Below, piece after piece: positions 15,100 to 22,767 of a stretch of DNA of 25,842 nt. The notes beneath the pieces were generated by a model. It was given only the letters and a program-made list of their open reading frames with translations, ran no database searches and was not told where the DNA came from. The stretch covers positions 1-25,842 of the forward strand of contig JBPCKZ010000177.1 of NCBI GenBank assembly GCA_051003795.1, in the 5' to 3' direction. The DNA comes from JALYXS01 sp051003795. GTDB taxonomy: Bacteria; Acidobacteriota; Terriglobia; Bryobacterales; Bryobacteraceae. Numbering within the stretch: position 1 is the first letter of the stretch; each line of letters begins with the position of its first letter. The position numbers and the translations under genes were made by a program.

Positions 15100-16054
15100 A
15101 GCCTGGCTGACCGGCACCGTGATCCTGAGCGTCGCTGCCGTGGTGTATGCCCGCGAAAAAAACATTCCCGTCTGGGCGGCCATCCCCATCGCCGCCGCGT
15201 TCCTGGTCGAATTTCCATTTTATCTGCTCCCCGGATTTGAGAGCGTCCGTAACGCGATTGATCGTTCGTTCTCACGCCCTCAATTGGCCTTCGTTCTGTG
15301 CGTAAGCGGACTGCTTCCTTACCTGATCTATAGCTTGGGAACCGGCCAATTCCGCTGGCGCGAGTTAGCCGGCCTCGCGGCGATCGCCGCCACGGTCAGC
15401 TATTGGTACGTGATTCTACCCAGCGCGGCGGTAACGGACGCTCTCTTTCTCGCGCTATTCGGCGTCGTAATTCTCACGAAAGTGTTCCAACGAATCTATA
15501 CGGCGCCGGTGCCGCATTTACCCCATTTACAAGTGGATACGCTCGGTCACTTGATGCTGATCCGGTTGACGATCATGGTGCTGCTGCTAATCCGGCGCGT
15601 GCATGGAATCGGATTCGGCTGGATCCCGTCCAGGCGCGAGTTTTTCGTCGGCTTGCAATATTTCCTCTACTTCCTGCCCATAGGATTGCCGCTGGCGTGG
15701 TTTCTCGGACTGCTGCGGATCCACGCGCACTCGAACGTTCTCTGGCAAATAATTGCCGTGGGGCTCGGAATCTTCTGGGTAGTGTCGCTTTCGGAAGAGT
15801 TCCTGTTCCGGGGCGTGCTGCAACAGTGGATCGCGCGCTGGACGGGCAGCCGGGCCGCGGCGCTGGTGCTCACGTCCTTGTGTTACGGCCTAGCCCATCT
15901 ATGGGTTAAGCCTTTCCCGAATTGGCAGATGGCTTTGGTCGGGTCGGTACTTGGAGTATTCTGCGGCCTGGCTTACTGGAAGGCGCATAGCGTCCGCGCG
16001 AGTATGGTATCGCACGCATTGGTTGCGACGGCGTTCCGCATTCTGCTAAGTTAA
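15062..16054 (+). CDS. CPBP family intramembrane metalloprotease
   Basis: About 330 residues from the ATG at 15062 (a second ATG in frame at 15071). About eight transmembrane helices. The CAAX-protease/bacteriocin-processing (CPBP, Abi) motifs are present: EEFLFRG (245-251) with two Glu and an Arg, LCYGLAHLW (273-281) with H279, and SHAL (317-320) with H318. These residues form the glutamate/histidine active site of Rce1-type proteases in the membrane. The substrate is unknown; bacterial relatives process peptides or confer self-immunity. No bacteriocin gene is next to it. It diverges from the exported unknown-function gene, with overlapping 5' ends. Confidence 0.88.
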   Translation: MIRMEKPFSRFGTAWLTGTVILSVAAVVYAREKNIPVWAAIPIAAAFLVEFPFYLLPGFESVRNAIDRSFSRPQLAFVLCVSGLLPYLIYSLGTGQFRWRELAGLAAIAATVSYWYVILPSAAVTDALFLALFGVVILTKVFQRIYTAPVPHLPHLQVDTLGHLMLIRLTIMVLLLIRRVHGIGFGWIPSRREFFVGLQYFLYFLPIGLPLAWFLGLLRIHAHSNVLWQIIAVGLGIFWVVSLSEEFLFRGVLQQWIARWTGSRAAALVLTSLCYGLAHLWVKPFPNWQMALVGSVLGVFCGLAYWKAHSVRASMVSHALVATAFRILLS

Positions 16055-16065
16055 CCCAATTCCCC

Positions 16066-16094
16066 TTGTAAAGAACATGGGCAATCACTATGAT
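16066..16094 (+). promoter_or_regulatory. Sigma-70-type promoter of the aquaporin gene
   Basis: TTGTAA at 16066-16071, a 17-base spacer, then TATGAT at 16089-16094, inside the 63-bp gap before the aquaporin gene. The ribosome site AAGGAG lies about 15 bases further on, five bases before the ATG. Confidence 0.5.
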
Positions 16095-16117
16095 GTCTAG
16101 GATTCCAAGGAGAAGAA

Positions 16118-16879
16118 ATGAATCGATACATCGCGGAAGTAATCGGAACATTTGTCTTAGTGTTTGGAGGCTGTGGAACGGCTGTATTAGCCGGAGACAA
16201 GGTCGGATTTCTGGGAGTCGCATGTGCTTTCGGCCTTTCGTTGTTGGTGATGGCGTACGCCATCGGACCGATTTCGGGCTGTCATCTCAACCCGGCCGTC
16301 ACTTTGGGATTGTTTCTAAGCCGCAAGTTTGAAGGCCGCCTGGTGCCTGGATACATGGCGGCGCAGATTCTCGGCGCCGTGATCGCTTCCGGCTTGTTAC
16401 TCGCCATAGCGTCGGGCAATCCAAACGGTTACTCGCCGAGCGTGGCGGGGTTCGCGGCCAACGGTTTCGGCCTCCATTCGCCCGGCCATTACGGTCTTGT
16501 GGCAGCCTTCATTGCCGAGGTGATTCTCACCTTTTTTCTGGTGTTCACGATTTTGGGGGTTACCGACGTCAAGGCTCCCGTCGGATTTGCGGGCATTCCG
16601 ATTGGTCTGGTTCTTGTTCTGATCCACCTGATCGGAATTCCGGTTACCAACACATCGGTAAATCCCGCGCGCAGCATCGGGCCCGCGCTTTTTGTGGGCG
16701 GTTGGGCTTTGGAGCAGTTGTGGCTTTTTATCGCGGCCCCCTTGATCGGGGCCGCAATCGCGGCGGGTATCTACGGCGCGATTCGTGTTCCGGATTCCCT
16801 CCTTCCGGTGCGGGAAGCGGAGCAAGCGCTCGAGAGCGAACAGCGGCAGCGGCGCGCGCAAAAGCCAAATGAAAGGTAA
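16118..16879 (+). CDS. aqpZ: Aquaporin Z (water channel)
   Basis: 253 residues, six transmembrane helices and two half-helices. Both signature loops are intact: HLNPAVT (NPA at 58-60) and TSVNPARS (NPA at 182-184). The selectivity filter reads F38, H170, T179 and R185, the combination known from E. coli AqpZ, so water rather than glycerol should pass. AAGGAGAAGAA precedes the ATG, a strong ribosome site. The C-terminus carries an unusual charged tail of about 30 residues (VREAEQALESEQRQRRAQ) compared with AqpZ. Inner-membrane protein with its own promoter; it helps the cell respond to osmotic change. Confidence 0.95.
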   Translation: MNRYIAEVIGTFVLVFGGCGTAVLAGDKVGFLGVACAFGLSLLVMAYAIGPISGCHLNPAVTLGLFLSRKFEGRLVPGYMAAQILGAVIASGLLLAIASGNPNGYSPSVAGFAANGFGLHSPGHYGLVAAFIAEVILTFFLVFTILGVTDVKAPVGFAGIPIGLVLVLIHLIGIPVTNTSVNPARSIGPALFVGGWALEQLWLFIAAPLIGAAIAAGIYGAIRVPDSLLPVREAEQALESEQRQRRAQKPNER

Positions 16880-16929
16880 AATCTTGTAAAACGCGCAACG
16901 GCGCGGCGGGGCGGACCGTCGAGAGAGGT

Positions 16930-19900
16930 ATGCGCCTTCGGGTTCCCGCTCTCTTTCTATCCGTACTCTTTTCAATACAAGTTTTTGCCACCCGCACCTA
17001 CAATCGGTACGCTCTCGTACTCGAAGACGCGCCCGTGTCCGCGGTTTCCGGACGGGGTGTCTCGCTGGAGGCGGAAGCCCAACGGTCCAGCATAGGATTA
17101 GCGCAAGCACATCTCCGCGCGGAACTCGAATCCCGCAAGATCGGGGTAACCGGCTCCGTGCAGACGCTGGTGAACGCGATTTTCGTCCAAGCCACGCCCG
17201 ATCGCCTTCCCGAATTGCGCAGCTTGCCGGGTGTTATCCGCGTCGAACTGATGCCGCGCGTCCATCGCAATCTCGATCGGGCTGTGCAGCTGGTAAACGC
17301 CCCCGCCGCCTGGAACCTGCTCGGCGGAATTCCGAATGCCGGGCTCGGCGTCAAGATCGGTATCGTCGATACTGGCATCGACCAGACGCATCCCGCGCTT
17401 CAGGACGCGTTGCCTGCGCTCGCAGGCTATCCTGTTTGCCAGGCCGCCGATTGCGCTTTTACTAACAGCAAAGTGATCGTGGCGCGAAGCTACATCAAGC
17501 AACTGTCCGCCGGAACGCAACCCGATCCGGCGCAAGATTCCCGGCCCGACGACAATTCGCCGCGCGACCGCGTCGGCCACGGCACGGCGGTGGCGATGAT
17601 TGCGGCCGGCTATACGAACAGCGGACCCGCCGCCACCATCACGGGCATGGCGCCCAAGGCCTATCTCGGCAGTTACAAAGTCTTCGGCTCCCCCGGCGTG
17701 AACGACTTCACCAGCGGGGATGTCCTTATCCAAGCTCTTGAAGATGCATATAACGATGGCATGAATATCGTTTCGCTCTCGCTCGGTTCGCCCGCGCTTT
17801 CCGGTCCGCTCGATCGGGGTTCGGTCTGCGGGGCCGATCCCGGTAGCGCTTGCGATCTGGAAGCGCAGGCGGCCGAGACGGCAATCTCGAAGGGCATGTC
17901 GGTAATCGCTTCCGCCGGCAACGAAGGCGATACCGGCAATCGCCTTCCGACCTTGGCTACCATCGATTCGCCCGGCTACTCGCCCAACGTAATCGCGGTC
18001 GGGGCCACGACGAACTCGCACACCTTCGTGAACAGCGTTCGGATCAATGGGAGCGGCGTTCCATCGAATCTTCAGCGCATCAACGCAGCCTTGGGCGACG
18101 GTCCGCTTCCCAACGGCGTTTTGACCGCCCCTTTGCGGGATGCGGTAAGCGTCGGCAACGCCGATGCGTGTTCGGCTCTACCGGCCAACTCTCTCAGCGG
18201 AGCCATCGCGCTGGTGTTGCGCGGAAACTGTAACTTCTCGGCAAAGGTTGCCATCCTGCAGACCGCGGGCGCGGTGGGCGTGATTTTCATCGACCAGGCG
18301 GGCGCCGGCAGCCTCACGCCTCCCGGCGGCCTGAGCGGGACCACGATCCCATCCGTGCTGATCGGCAATTCCGACGGGGCGGCATTGCGCAGCTACGCCA
18401 GCTCGCATTCGGGCGCGACCGCGAGCCTCGATCCCGGCTTGGCTGAAGTGGACATTCAGCCGTTCAACACGGTCGCCGATTTCTCCTCGCGCGGTCCGGC
18501 CACGGGAGCCACGGGAATCAAGCCGGATCTGGTAGCCGTCGGCACGGACCTGTATCTCGCGGCCGAACGCTTCGATCCCCAGGGCGAACCCTACAGTCCC
18601 GATGGATACACCGTTTCCCAAGGCACCAGTTTTTCCGCGCCGATGGTGGCGGGCGCCGCGGCCCTCGTGAAGCAGAAAAATCCGAGTTTTAACGCGGCGC
18701 AAGTAAAATCGGCGCTGGTCAACACGGCTTCCTCGGACGTCACCGATAACGGAAGCGCGGCGCGCGTGAACGCGGTCGGCGCGGGCAAGCTCGATACGCT
18801 CGCGGCGATCACCGCGAACGTGAGCGTCGCGCCCACGAGCGTCCTTTTCGGTCCCTTGAAAAGCGGCGGGTCACCCGCCAACCGGCAATTGCAAATCACG
18901 AACGGCGGCTCGTCCGCGGTGAATTTAAGCTTGACGATTACCCGGCGCGACAACGATTCGAACGGGCGCATCGGCATCGACCGGCCGAATCTAGCGTTAG
19001 CGCCAGGTCAAACCGGCGCGGTGACTGTGATGTTATCGGGCAGCCTGCCGAGCCCCGGATCTTACGAAGGCGCAATCAATATCGCGGGGGGCGCGACGCC
19101 GCTGCACGTTCCGTTCCTCTATCTGGTTGGAGACGGAGTGCCGTACGGCATCATCCCCCTGGTGGGCGATGGCGACGACGGCACGGTGAATCAGGATACC
19201 GCGGAAGGGTTCGTCGCGCTCAAACTGATCGATCGTTACGGCGTCCCGGTCTCGGGCGCTGCCGTGCGCTTCCGCGCCTCGAACGGGGCAACCGTCAAGA
19301 ATGCGGATGCCAATACGGATGTGAATGGAATTGGAAGCGCCGAAGCGGTTTTGGGCCCAACGCCCGGCGGCTACGTGTTTACGGGGCAAGCCGGTGGATT
19401 GAGCGTTCAATTCACCGACACGGCCCGCCTGCAGCCCACCCCCGCTTCGAATGGAGTGGTCAACGCCGCGAGCTTTCAGCAAGGTTCGGGCATTGCGCCC
19501 GGATCGTATATTTCGATCTTTGGAACCGGGTTGAGCGACGACAGCAACGCGGCGAGCACGTCGCCCTTGCCGCTTTCGCTCGATGGGGTGAGCGTCAGTT
19601 TCGACGTTCCATCCGCCGGCTTGAGCGTTCCGGGGCGGCTTTATTATGTCAGTCCGGGGCAGGTGAACGTGGAAGTGCCTTGGGAATTGCAAGGTCAAAG
19701 CTCCGTGCAGATCAAGGTCAGCGTTTCGGATTCTTCCGGGCAAGTCGTGACCGTGCCGGTAGTAAATGCGGCTCCGGCGTTGTTTGCCGAAGTGGATGCG
19801 AATGGGGCGCTGTTATCGGCGGGAAACCCCGCGAGGCGCGGACAGACGATCGTGCTCTACGCCAACGGGCTGGGGCCGGTGAGCAATCAACCGGGGACGG

Positions 19901-20124
19901 GAGATCCGGCGCCATCGTCGCCGCCATCGCAGACCACCTCGCTTCCGGCGGTAACGATTGGAGGCGCGCCCGCAAGCGTACAATTCAGCGGATTGGCGCC
20001 CAATTTTTCGGGGTTGTATCAGATTAATGTGTTGGTGCCGGCGAATGCCCCCACCGGAGTGCAGCCGATTGTGGTCACAATGAATGGAACGGCCTCCCCG
20101 GCGGTGCGGGTGCCGGTTCAGTAA
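16930..20124 (+). CDS. Secreted subtilisin-like S8 protease with PA, Ig-like and TIGR03437 domains
   Basis: 1064 residues with a signal peptide (residues 1-20) and GAGAGAGG before the ATG. Residues 45-115 look like an I9-type propeptide. The catalytic triad is D147 (GIVDTGID), H217 (GHGTAV) and S567 (GTSFSAP), with the oxyanion Asn N331 (SAGNEG). A protease-associated domain is inserted at about 395-500 (LVLRGNCNFSAKV). A beta-sandwich segment (630-735), a Big_1-like domain (about 738-835; GVPVSGAAVRFRASNGATV) and a C-terminal TIGR03437-type module (841-1063; GVVNAASFQ, GSYISIFGTGL, YANGLGP) follow. That last module is common in Solibacter proteins and is thought to act in surface display or secretion. 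It probably degrades extracellular protein for nutrients. A gene for an exported protein follows 13 bases downstream. Confidence 0.93.
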   Translation: MRLRVPALFLSVLFSIQVFATRTYNRYALVLEDAPVSAVSGRGVSLEAEAQRSSIGLAQAHLRAELESRKIGVTGSVQTLVNAIFVQATPDRLPELRSLPGVIRVELMPRVHRNLDRAVQLVNAPAAWNLLGGIPNAGLGVKIGIVDTGIDQTHPALQDALPALAGYPVCQAADCAFTNSKVIVARSYIKQLSAGTQPDPAQDSRPDDNSPRDRVGHGTAVAMIAAGYTNSGPAATITGMAPKAYLGSYKVFGSPGVNDFTSGDVLIQALEDAYNDGMNIVSLSLGSPALSGPLDRGSVCGADPGSACDLEAQAAETAISKGMSVIASAGNEGDTGNRLPTLATIDSPGYSPNVIAVGATTNSHTFVNSVRINGSGVPSNLQRINAALGDGPLPNGVLTAPLRDAVSVGNADACSALPANSLSGAIALVLRGNCNFSAKVAILQTAGAVGVIFIDQAGAGSLTPPGGLSGTTIPSVLIGNSDGAALRSYASSHSGATASLDPGLAEVDIQPFNTVADFSSRGPATGATGIKPDLVAVGTDLYLAAERFDPQGEPYSPDGYTVSQGTSFSAPMVAGAAALVKQKNPSFNAAQVKSALVNTASSDVTDNGSAARVNAVGAGKLDTLAAITANVSVAPTSVLFGPLKSGGSPANRQLQITNGGSSAVNLSLTITRRDNDSNGRIGIDRPNLALAPGQTGAVTVMLSGSLPSPGSYEGAINIAGGATPLHVPFLYLVGDGVPYGIIPLVGDGDDGTVNQDTAEGFVALKLIDRYGVPVSGAAVRFRASNGATVKNADANTDVNGIGSAEAVLGPTPGGYVFTGQAGGLSVQFTDTARLQPTPASNGVVNAASFQQGSGIAPGSYISIFGTGLSDDSNAASTSPLPLSLDGVSVSFDVPSAGLSVPGRLYYVSPGQVNVEVPWELQGQSSVQIKVSVSDSSGQVVTVPVVNAAPALFAEVDANGALLSAGNPARRGQTIVLYANGLGPVSNQPGTGDPAPSSPPSQTTSLPAVTIGGAPASVQFSGLAPNFSGLYQINVLVPANAPTGVQPIVVTMNGTASPAVRVPVQ

Positions 20125-20137
20125 GGAGGGTTCGCGT

Positions 20138-21553
20138 ATGATGTTGCCCCGAAGAGGTGTCCCCATGAGTGGGGACACGGCACGCAAGAGTGCGTGCGCC
20201 ACAATTGCTTTCCTACTCGCGGTCCCCATGCTCCAAGCGCAGTTCGGTAACCGCTTGCCGGGCCGGCGCCGCCCATCGTCAACTTCATCCTCCACCACAT
20301 CCACCGAAAAAGGCCCGCTTGCAAAATCCGTGAGCATTACCGGCACGGTCGTCCAAATCGGCGATACGTCGCTCATGCTGGAGGCCGCCGATACGCGCAT
20401 CCTCACCTTCAAGCTCACCGCCCAAACCCAGTTCACGAAAACGACTCGCGCCAACATCAAGCCCGGCGACCGTCTGCGCGTCGACGGCACGCAGGACGAC
20501 GAAGCGAACCTAACCGCCACCAGCATCGGTCCCGAAGGATCGGAGTCCGGGCCCGCTCCCGCCGCGGCCGCCGCGACTGCGCCTGGTGACGACGATCCCG
20601 ATCGTCCCCGCCTAAAACGAGCTGGAGCGTCCGCCCAGGCTGACGATGAGCCCGTCAGCACCAGGCCCGAAGTTCGCCGCGCGCCACCCCAAATTGTCGA
20701 CAATTCGCGCGAAGTGGAAGACACGGATCCGAACCGCCCCAAACTCCGGCGAGGAATGCCCACGCCGCGCGCGAGCGCGCCTGAACCCGAGGAAGTGGCG
20801 TCCGATCGCCCCAGCCTTCGGATCGAGGCGCAAGGCCGCGAAAGCATGAAGGTGAAGGCGAACGATCCGCTCGTCCAGCGCGCGATGGAAGTCGCCGAAT
20901 CGTTCTCCGAACAGCTTCCCAATTACGTTTGCCAACAGTTCACGACTCGCTATGTGCGGCAAGGCAGCGGAGGTTTTCGCGCTCTCGACGTGGTTTCCGC
21001 CAACGTGGTCTACGAGAACAACAAGGAAAGCTATCGCAACATCATGATCAACGGCAAGACCGCGAAGAAGGCGATGGAAGATCTGCCCGGCGCCTGGTCC
21101 ACGGGCGAGTTCGGCACCACGTTGCGCAGCCTGCTCTCGTCGCGCACCGCGGCCGATTTCAAGTTCCGGAAGACCGCCACCGTCGCGGGGCTGGAGACCA
21201 AGGTTTACGACTACAAAGTCGAGCGCTTGAATTCCGACTGGCGCGTGCAATTGGGATCGCAAGCGATCATTCCGGGCTATAGCGGACGCGTTTGGATCGA
21301 TACCAAGAACGCTCGCGTGCTGCGGATCGAGATGCAGGCGGACAACATCCCAGAGGAGTTTCCGCTCGACCAGGTCGAGGCGGCCAACGATTACGGCTTC
21401 GTCCGGCTGGGCGGCACGCAGGAGTTCCTGCTGCCGACGCACGCCGAAAACCTGAGCTGCGAGCGCGGAACGAGCATTTGCAGCCGGAACTCGATTGATT
21501 TTCGCAACTATCACAAGTACTCTGGTGAATCGACAATCGTTTTCGACAAATAG
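20138..21553 (+). CDS. Exported multi-domain protein of unknown function
   Basis: 471 residues from the ATG at 20138, fixed by GGAGGG at 20125-20130; an upstream ATG at 20084 lies inside the previous gene. A signal peptide ends near MLQAQ (residues 31-35), but its first part is encoded by a palindromic repeat (20157-20203). Next come a Ser/Thr-rich stretch and an OB-like/DUF5666-like segment (SVSITGTVVQIGDTSLMLE ... PGDRLRVDGT). Three spaced copies of a charged motif then follow (DPDRPRLKRA, DPNRPKLRRG, SDRPSLRIE). The C-terminal half (about 255-471) is a folded domain ending in NYHKYSGESTIVF, similar to the tail of the gene at 14350-15099. No catalytic motif is recognised. The downstream dehydrogenase gene starts three bases after this stop. 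Confidence 0.8.
   Translation: MMLPRRGVPMSGDTARKSACATIAFLLAVPMLQAQFGNRLPGRRRPSSTSSSTTSTEKGPLAKSVSITGTVVQIGDTSLMLEAADTRILTFKLTAQTQFTKTTRANIKPGDRLRVDGTQDDEANLTATSIGPEGSESGPAPAAAAATAPGDDDPDRPRLKRAGASAQADDEPVSTRPEVRRAPPQIVDNSREVEDTDPNRPKLRRGMPTPRASAPEPEEVASDRPSLRIEAQGRESMKVKANDPLVQRAMEVAESFSEQLPNYVCQQFTTRYVRQGSGGFRALDVVSANVVYENNKESYRNIMINGKTAKKAMEDLPGAWSTGEFGTTLRSLLSSRTAADFKFRKTATVAGLETKVYDYKVERLNSDWRVQLGSQAIIPGYSGRVWIDTKNARVLRIEMQADNIPEEFPLDQVEAANDYGFVRLGGTQEFLLPTHAENLSCERGTSICSRNSIDFRNYHKYSGESTIVFDK
20157..20203 (+). repeat. Palindromic repeat, half copy, inside coding sequence
   Basis: Two adjacent hairpins. The first has arms GTGTCCCCA/TGGGGACAC around TGAG (20157-20178). The second has arms GCACGCA/TGCGTGC around AGAG (20180-20197). 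The block ends in GCGCCACA. It aligns over 47 bases with 22711-22757, with 37 identical positions. It lies within the first 22 codons of the exported protein gene and encodes part of the positively charged start of its signal peptide. Confidence 0.75.
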
Positions 21554-21556
21554 CAC

Positions 21557-22450
21557 ATGGCTAAATTAGGTTTCTTGGGCTTAGGAATCATGGGCTACCC
21601 CATGGCTCGCAATCTCCTGCGCGCGGGTCACGAAGTCGCGCTCTGGTCCCACACGGCCGGCAAAGCCAAAGAGTTGGCCGGTGCCGAAAAGGGCCTCTTC
21701 TGCGAGACCCCTAAGCAGGTGGGCGAGCGGGCCGACTGCATTTTTCTCTGCGTTGGCAATACCGCCATGTCGGAAAAGGCGATCCTGGGGCCAAATGGAA
21801 TCCGCGAAGGCGCCAAACCGGGAACCGTGGTTGCGGACGCGAGCACGATCGGCCCGTCCGACAGCCGACGCATCGGGGAAGAGCTTTCCGGCAGCGGGAT
21901 TGCGTTCTTGGACGCGCCGTGCACCGGTTCGAAGGCCGGGGCCGAAGGCGGGACGCTCACCTTCATGATCGGCGGCGATAAGGATGTCCTGGATAAGAAC
22001 CGGGTTAACTTCGAGCCGATGGGGAAGCGGCTCTTCTATTGCGGCGGCCCGGGAATGGGCCTTCATGCGAAATTAACTCAAAATCTGATTCTGTCGAACA
22101 TACTCCAGGCGTTCAGCGAGGGCATAGTACTGAGCACCAAGGCAGGGGTAGATCCGCAGCTGATGCTGGATATACTTTCCGCCAGCGCCGCCAAGTCGGG
22201 ATTAATCGAGTACAAGGCTCCGTTCATCCTGGACCGCAATTTCGACCCGAATTTTTCCATAAAGTGGATGCACAAGGACGTCGGACTCATGCTGGATTCG
22301 GGAGAAGAGCTCGAAGTTCCGCTCCCGTTGACCGCTCTGACCCGCCAAATGCTGCAAGCGGCGATCTCGTCGGGATTCGGTTCGGAAGATATCTGCTCTA
22401 CAATCAAGGTCTTAGAGAATTTTGCGGGGGTTGAGGTAAAACGCAAATAA
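21557..22450 (+). CDS. Beta-hydroxyacid dehydrogenase (3-hydroxyisobutyrate dehydrogenase family)
   Basis: 297 residues. An N-terminal Rossmann fold has GFLGLGIMGYPMARNLLRAG (5-24), the family nucleotide-binding signature. The substrate-binding loop DAPCTGSKAGAEGGTL follows at about 119-134. The catalytic-lysine region GMGLHAKLTQN and the all-alpha C-terminal domain with FSIKWMHKDVGL are also present. These NAD(P)-dependent enzymes oxidise or reduce short hydroxyacids such as 3-hydroxyisobutyrate, tartronate semialdehyde or succinic semialdehyde; the exact substrate cannot be assigned. The start is three bases after the preceding stop with no clear ribosome site, suggesting coupled translation with the exported-protein gene. 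Confidence 0.9.
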   Translation: MAKLGFLGLGIMGYPMARNLLRAGHEVALWSHTAGKAKELAGAEKGLFCETPKQVGERADCIFLCVGNTAMSEKAILGPNGIREGAKPGTVVADASTIGPSDSRRIGEELSGSGIAFLDAPCTGSKAGAEGGTLTFMIGGDKDVLDKNRVNFEPMGKRLFYCGGPGMGLHAKLTQNLILSNILQAFSEGIVLSTKAGVDPQLMLDILSASAAKSGLIEYKAPFILDRNFDPNFSIKWMHKDVGLMLDSGEELEVPLPLTALTRQMLQAAISSGFGSEDICSTIKVLENFAGVEVKRK

Positions 22451-22467
22451 AAAAATACAAATTTTGG

Positions 22468-22496
22468 TTGCATTTTGAGAAAAGATATTCTAATAT
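22468..22496 (+). promoter_or_regulatory. Sigma-70-type promoter upstream of dxr
   Basis: TTGCAT at 22468-22473, a 17-base spacer, then TAATAT at 22491-22496, in an AT-rich stretch that contrasts with the GC-rich surroundings. Transcription should begin near 22503-22505, immediately before the 5' arm of the possible structured RNA. Confidence 0.6.
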
Positions 22497-22505
22497 TGGA
22501 ATCAA

Positions 22506-22597
22506 GCCGGGGAGATAAGAACTCCCACCAAAGCGAGACTAACCTCTAAACTAAAGACCCCTGAAGCAAATCTCCCCGGCGCCCGCAAGGGTCTTTA
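22506..22597 (+). ncRNA. Possible structured leader RNA (pseudoknot)
   Basis: Two long complementary pairs interlock. Stem 1 is GCCGGGGAGAT (22506-22516) with ATCTCCCCGGC (22570-22580), 11 perfect pairs. Stem 2 is TAAAGACCC (22552-22560) with GGGTCTTTA (22589-22597), nine perfect pairs. The 5' half of stem 2 lies inside the stem 1 loop and its 3' half outside, the topology of an H-type pseudoknot. Alternative local hairpins also exist: GGGAG with CTCCC (22522-22526), and GCCC-GCAA-GGGT (22581-22592). This could be a switch, a small RNA or a coincidental fold. It follows a good promoter and precedes dxr by about 170 bases. I do not recognise a known riboswitch consensus. Confidence 0.4.
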
Positions 22598-22641
22598 CCT
22601 CCAGATCCAAAAATTCCAACAGTGTTATGATTCCGTGGTAC

Positions 22642-22757
22642 TGTGGCGCGGACACTCGTGTCTGCCGTGCCGACACTCGTGTCGTCACAGGGTTTCGCAC
22701 TGGAAAACCCGTGTCCACACGAGTGTGGACACGGCAGACACAAGTGTCCGCGCCACA
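22642..22757. repeat. 116-bp imperfect palindrome (REP-like) before dxr
   Basis: The two ends are inverted copies: 22642-22688 and the complement of 22711-22757 agree at nearly all positions and both begin TGTGGCGCGGACAC. The middle (22690-22710) is itself a small inverted repeat, GGGTTT...AAACCC. Each arm contains shorter hairpins such as GTGTCCACA/TGTGGACAC around CGAG. As RNA, the whole element would fold into one long hairpin ending 10 bases before the dxr ATG. A related half copy is at 20157-20203. Open reading in one frame gives an artefactual CGADTRVCRADTRV-type extension. Confidence 0.85.
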
Positions 22758-22767
22758 AAGGCCCATC

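Noticed and set aside
22451..22641. SRP RNA, tmRNA or 6S RNA in the dxr leader
   Set aside because: The conserved SRP tetraloop region, tmRNA tRNA-like ends and the 6S open-bubble layout are not present; the two helices interlock instead.
22627..22767. A 47-residue N-terminal extension of Dxr
   Set aside because: It is the translation of the palindromic repeat. The family starts at the residues just before GSTGSIG, so the ATG at 22768 is the start.
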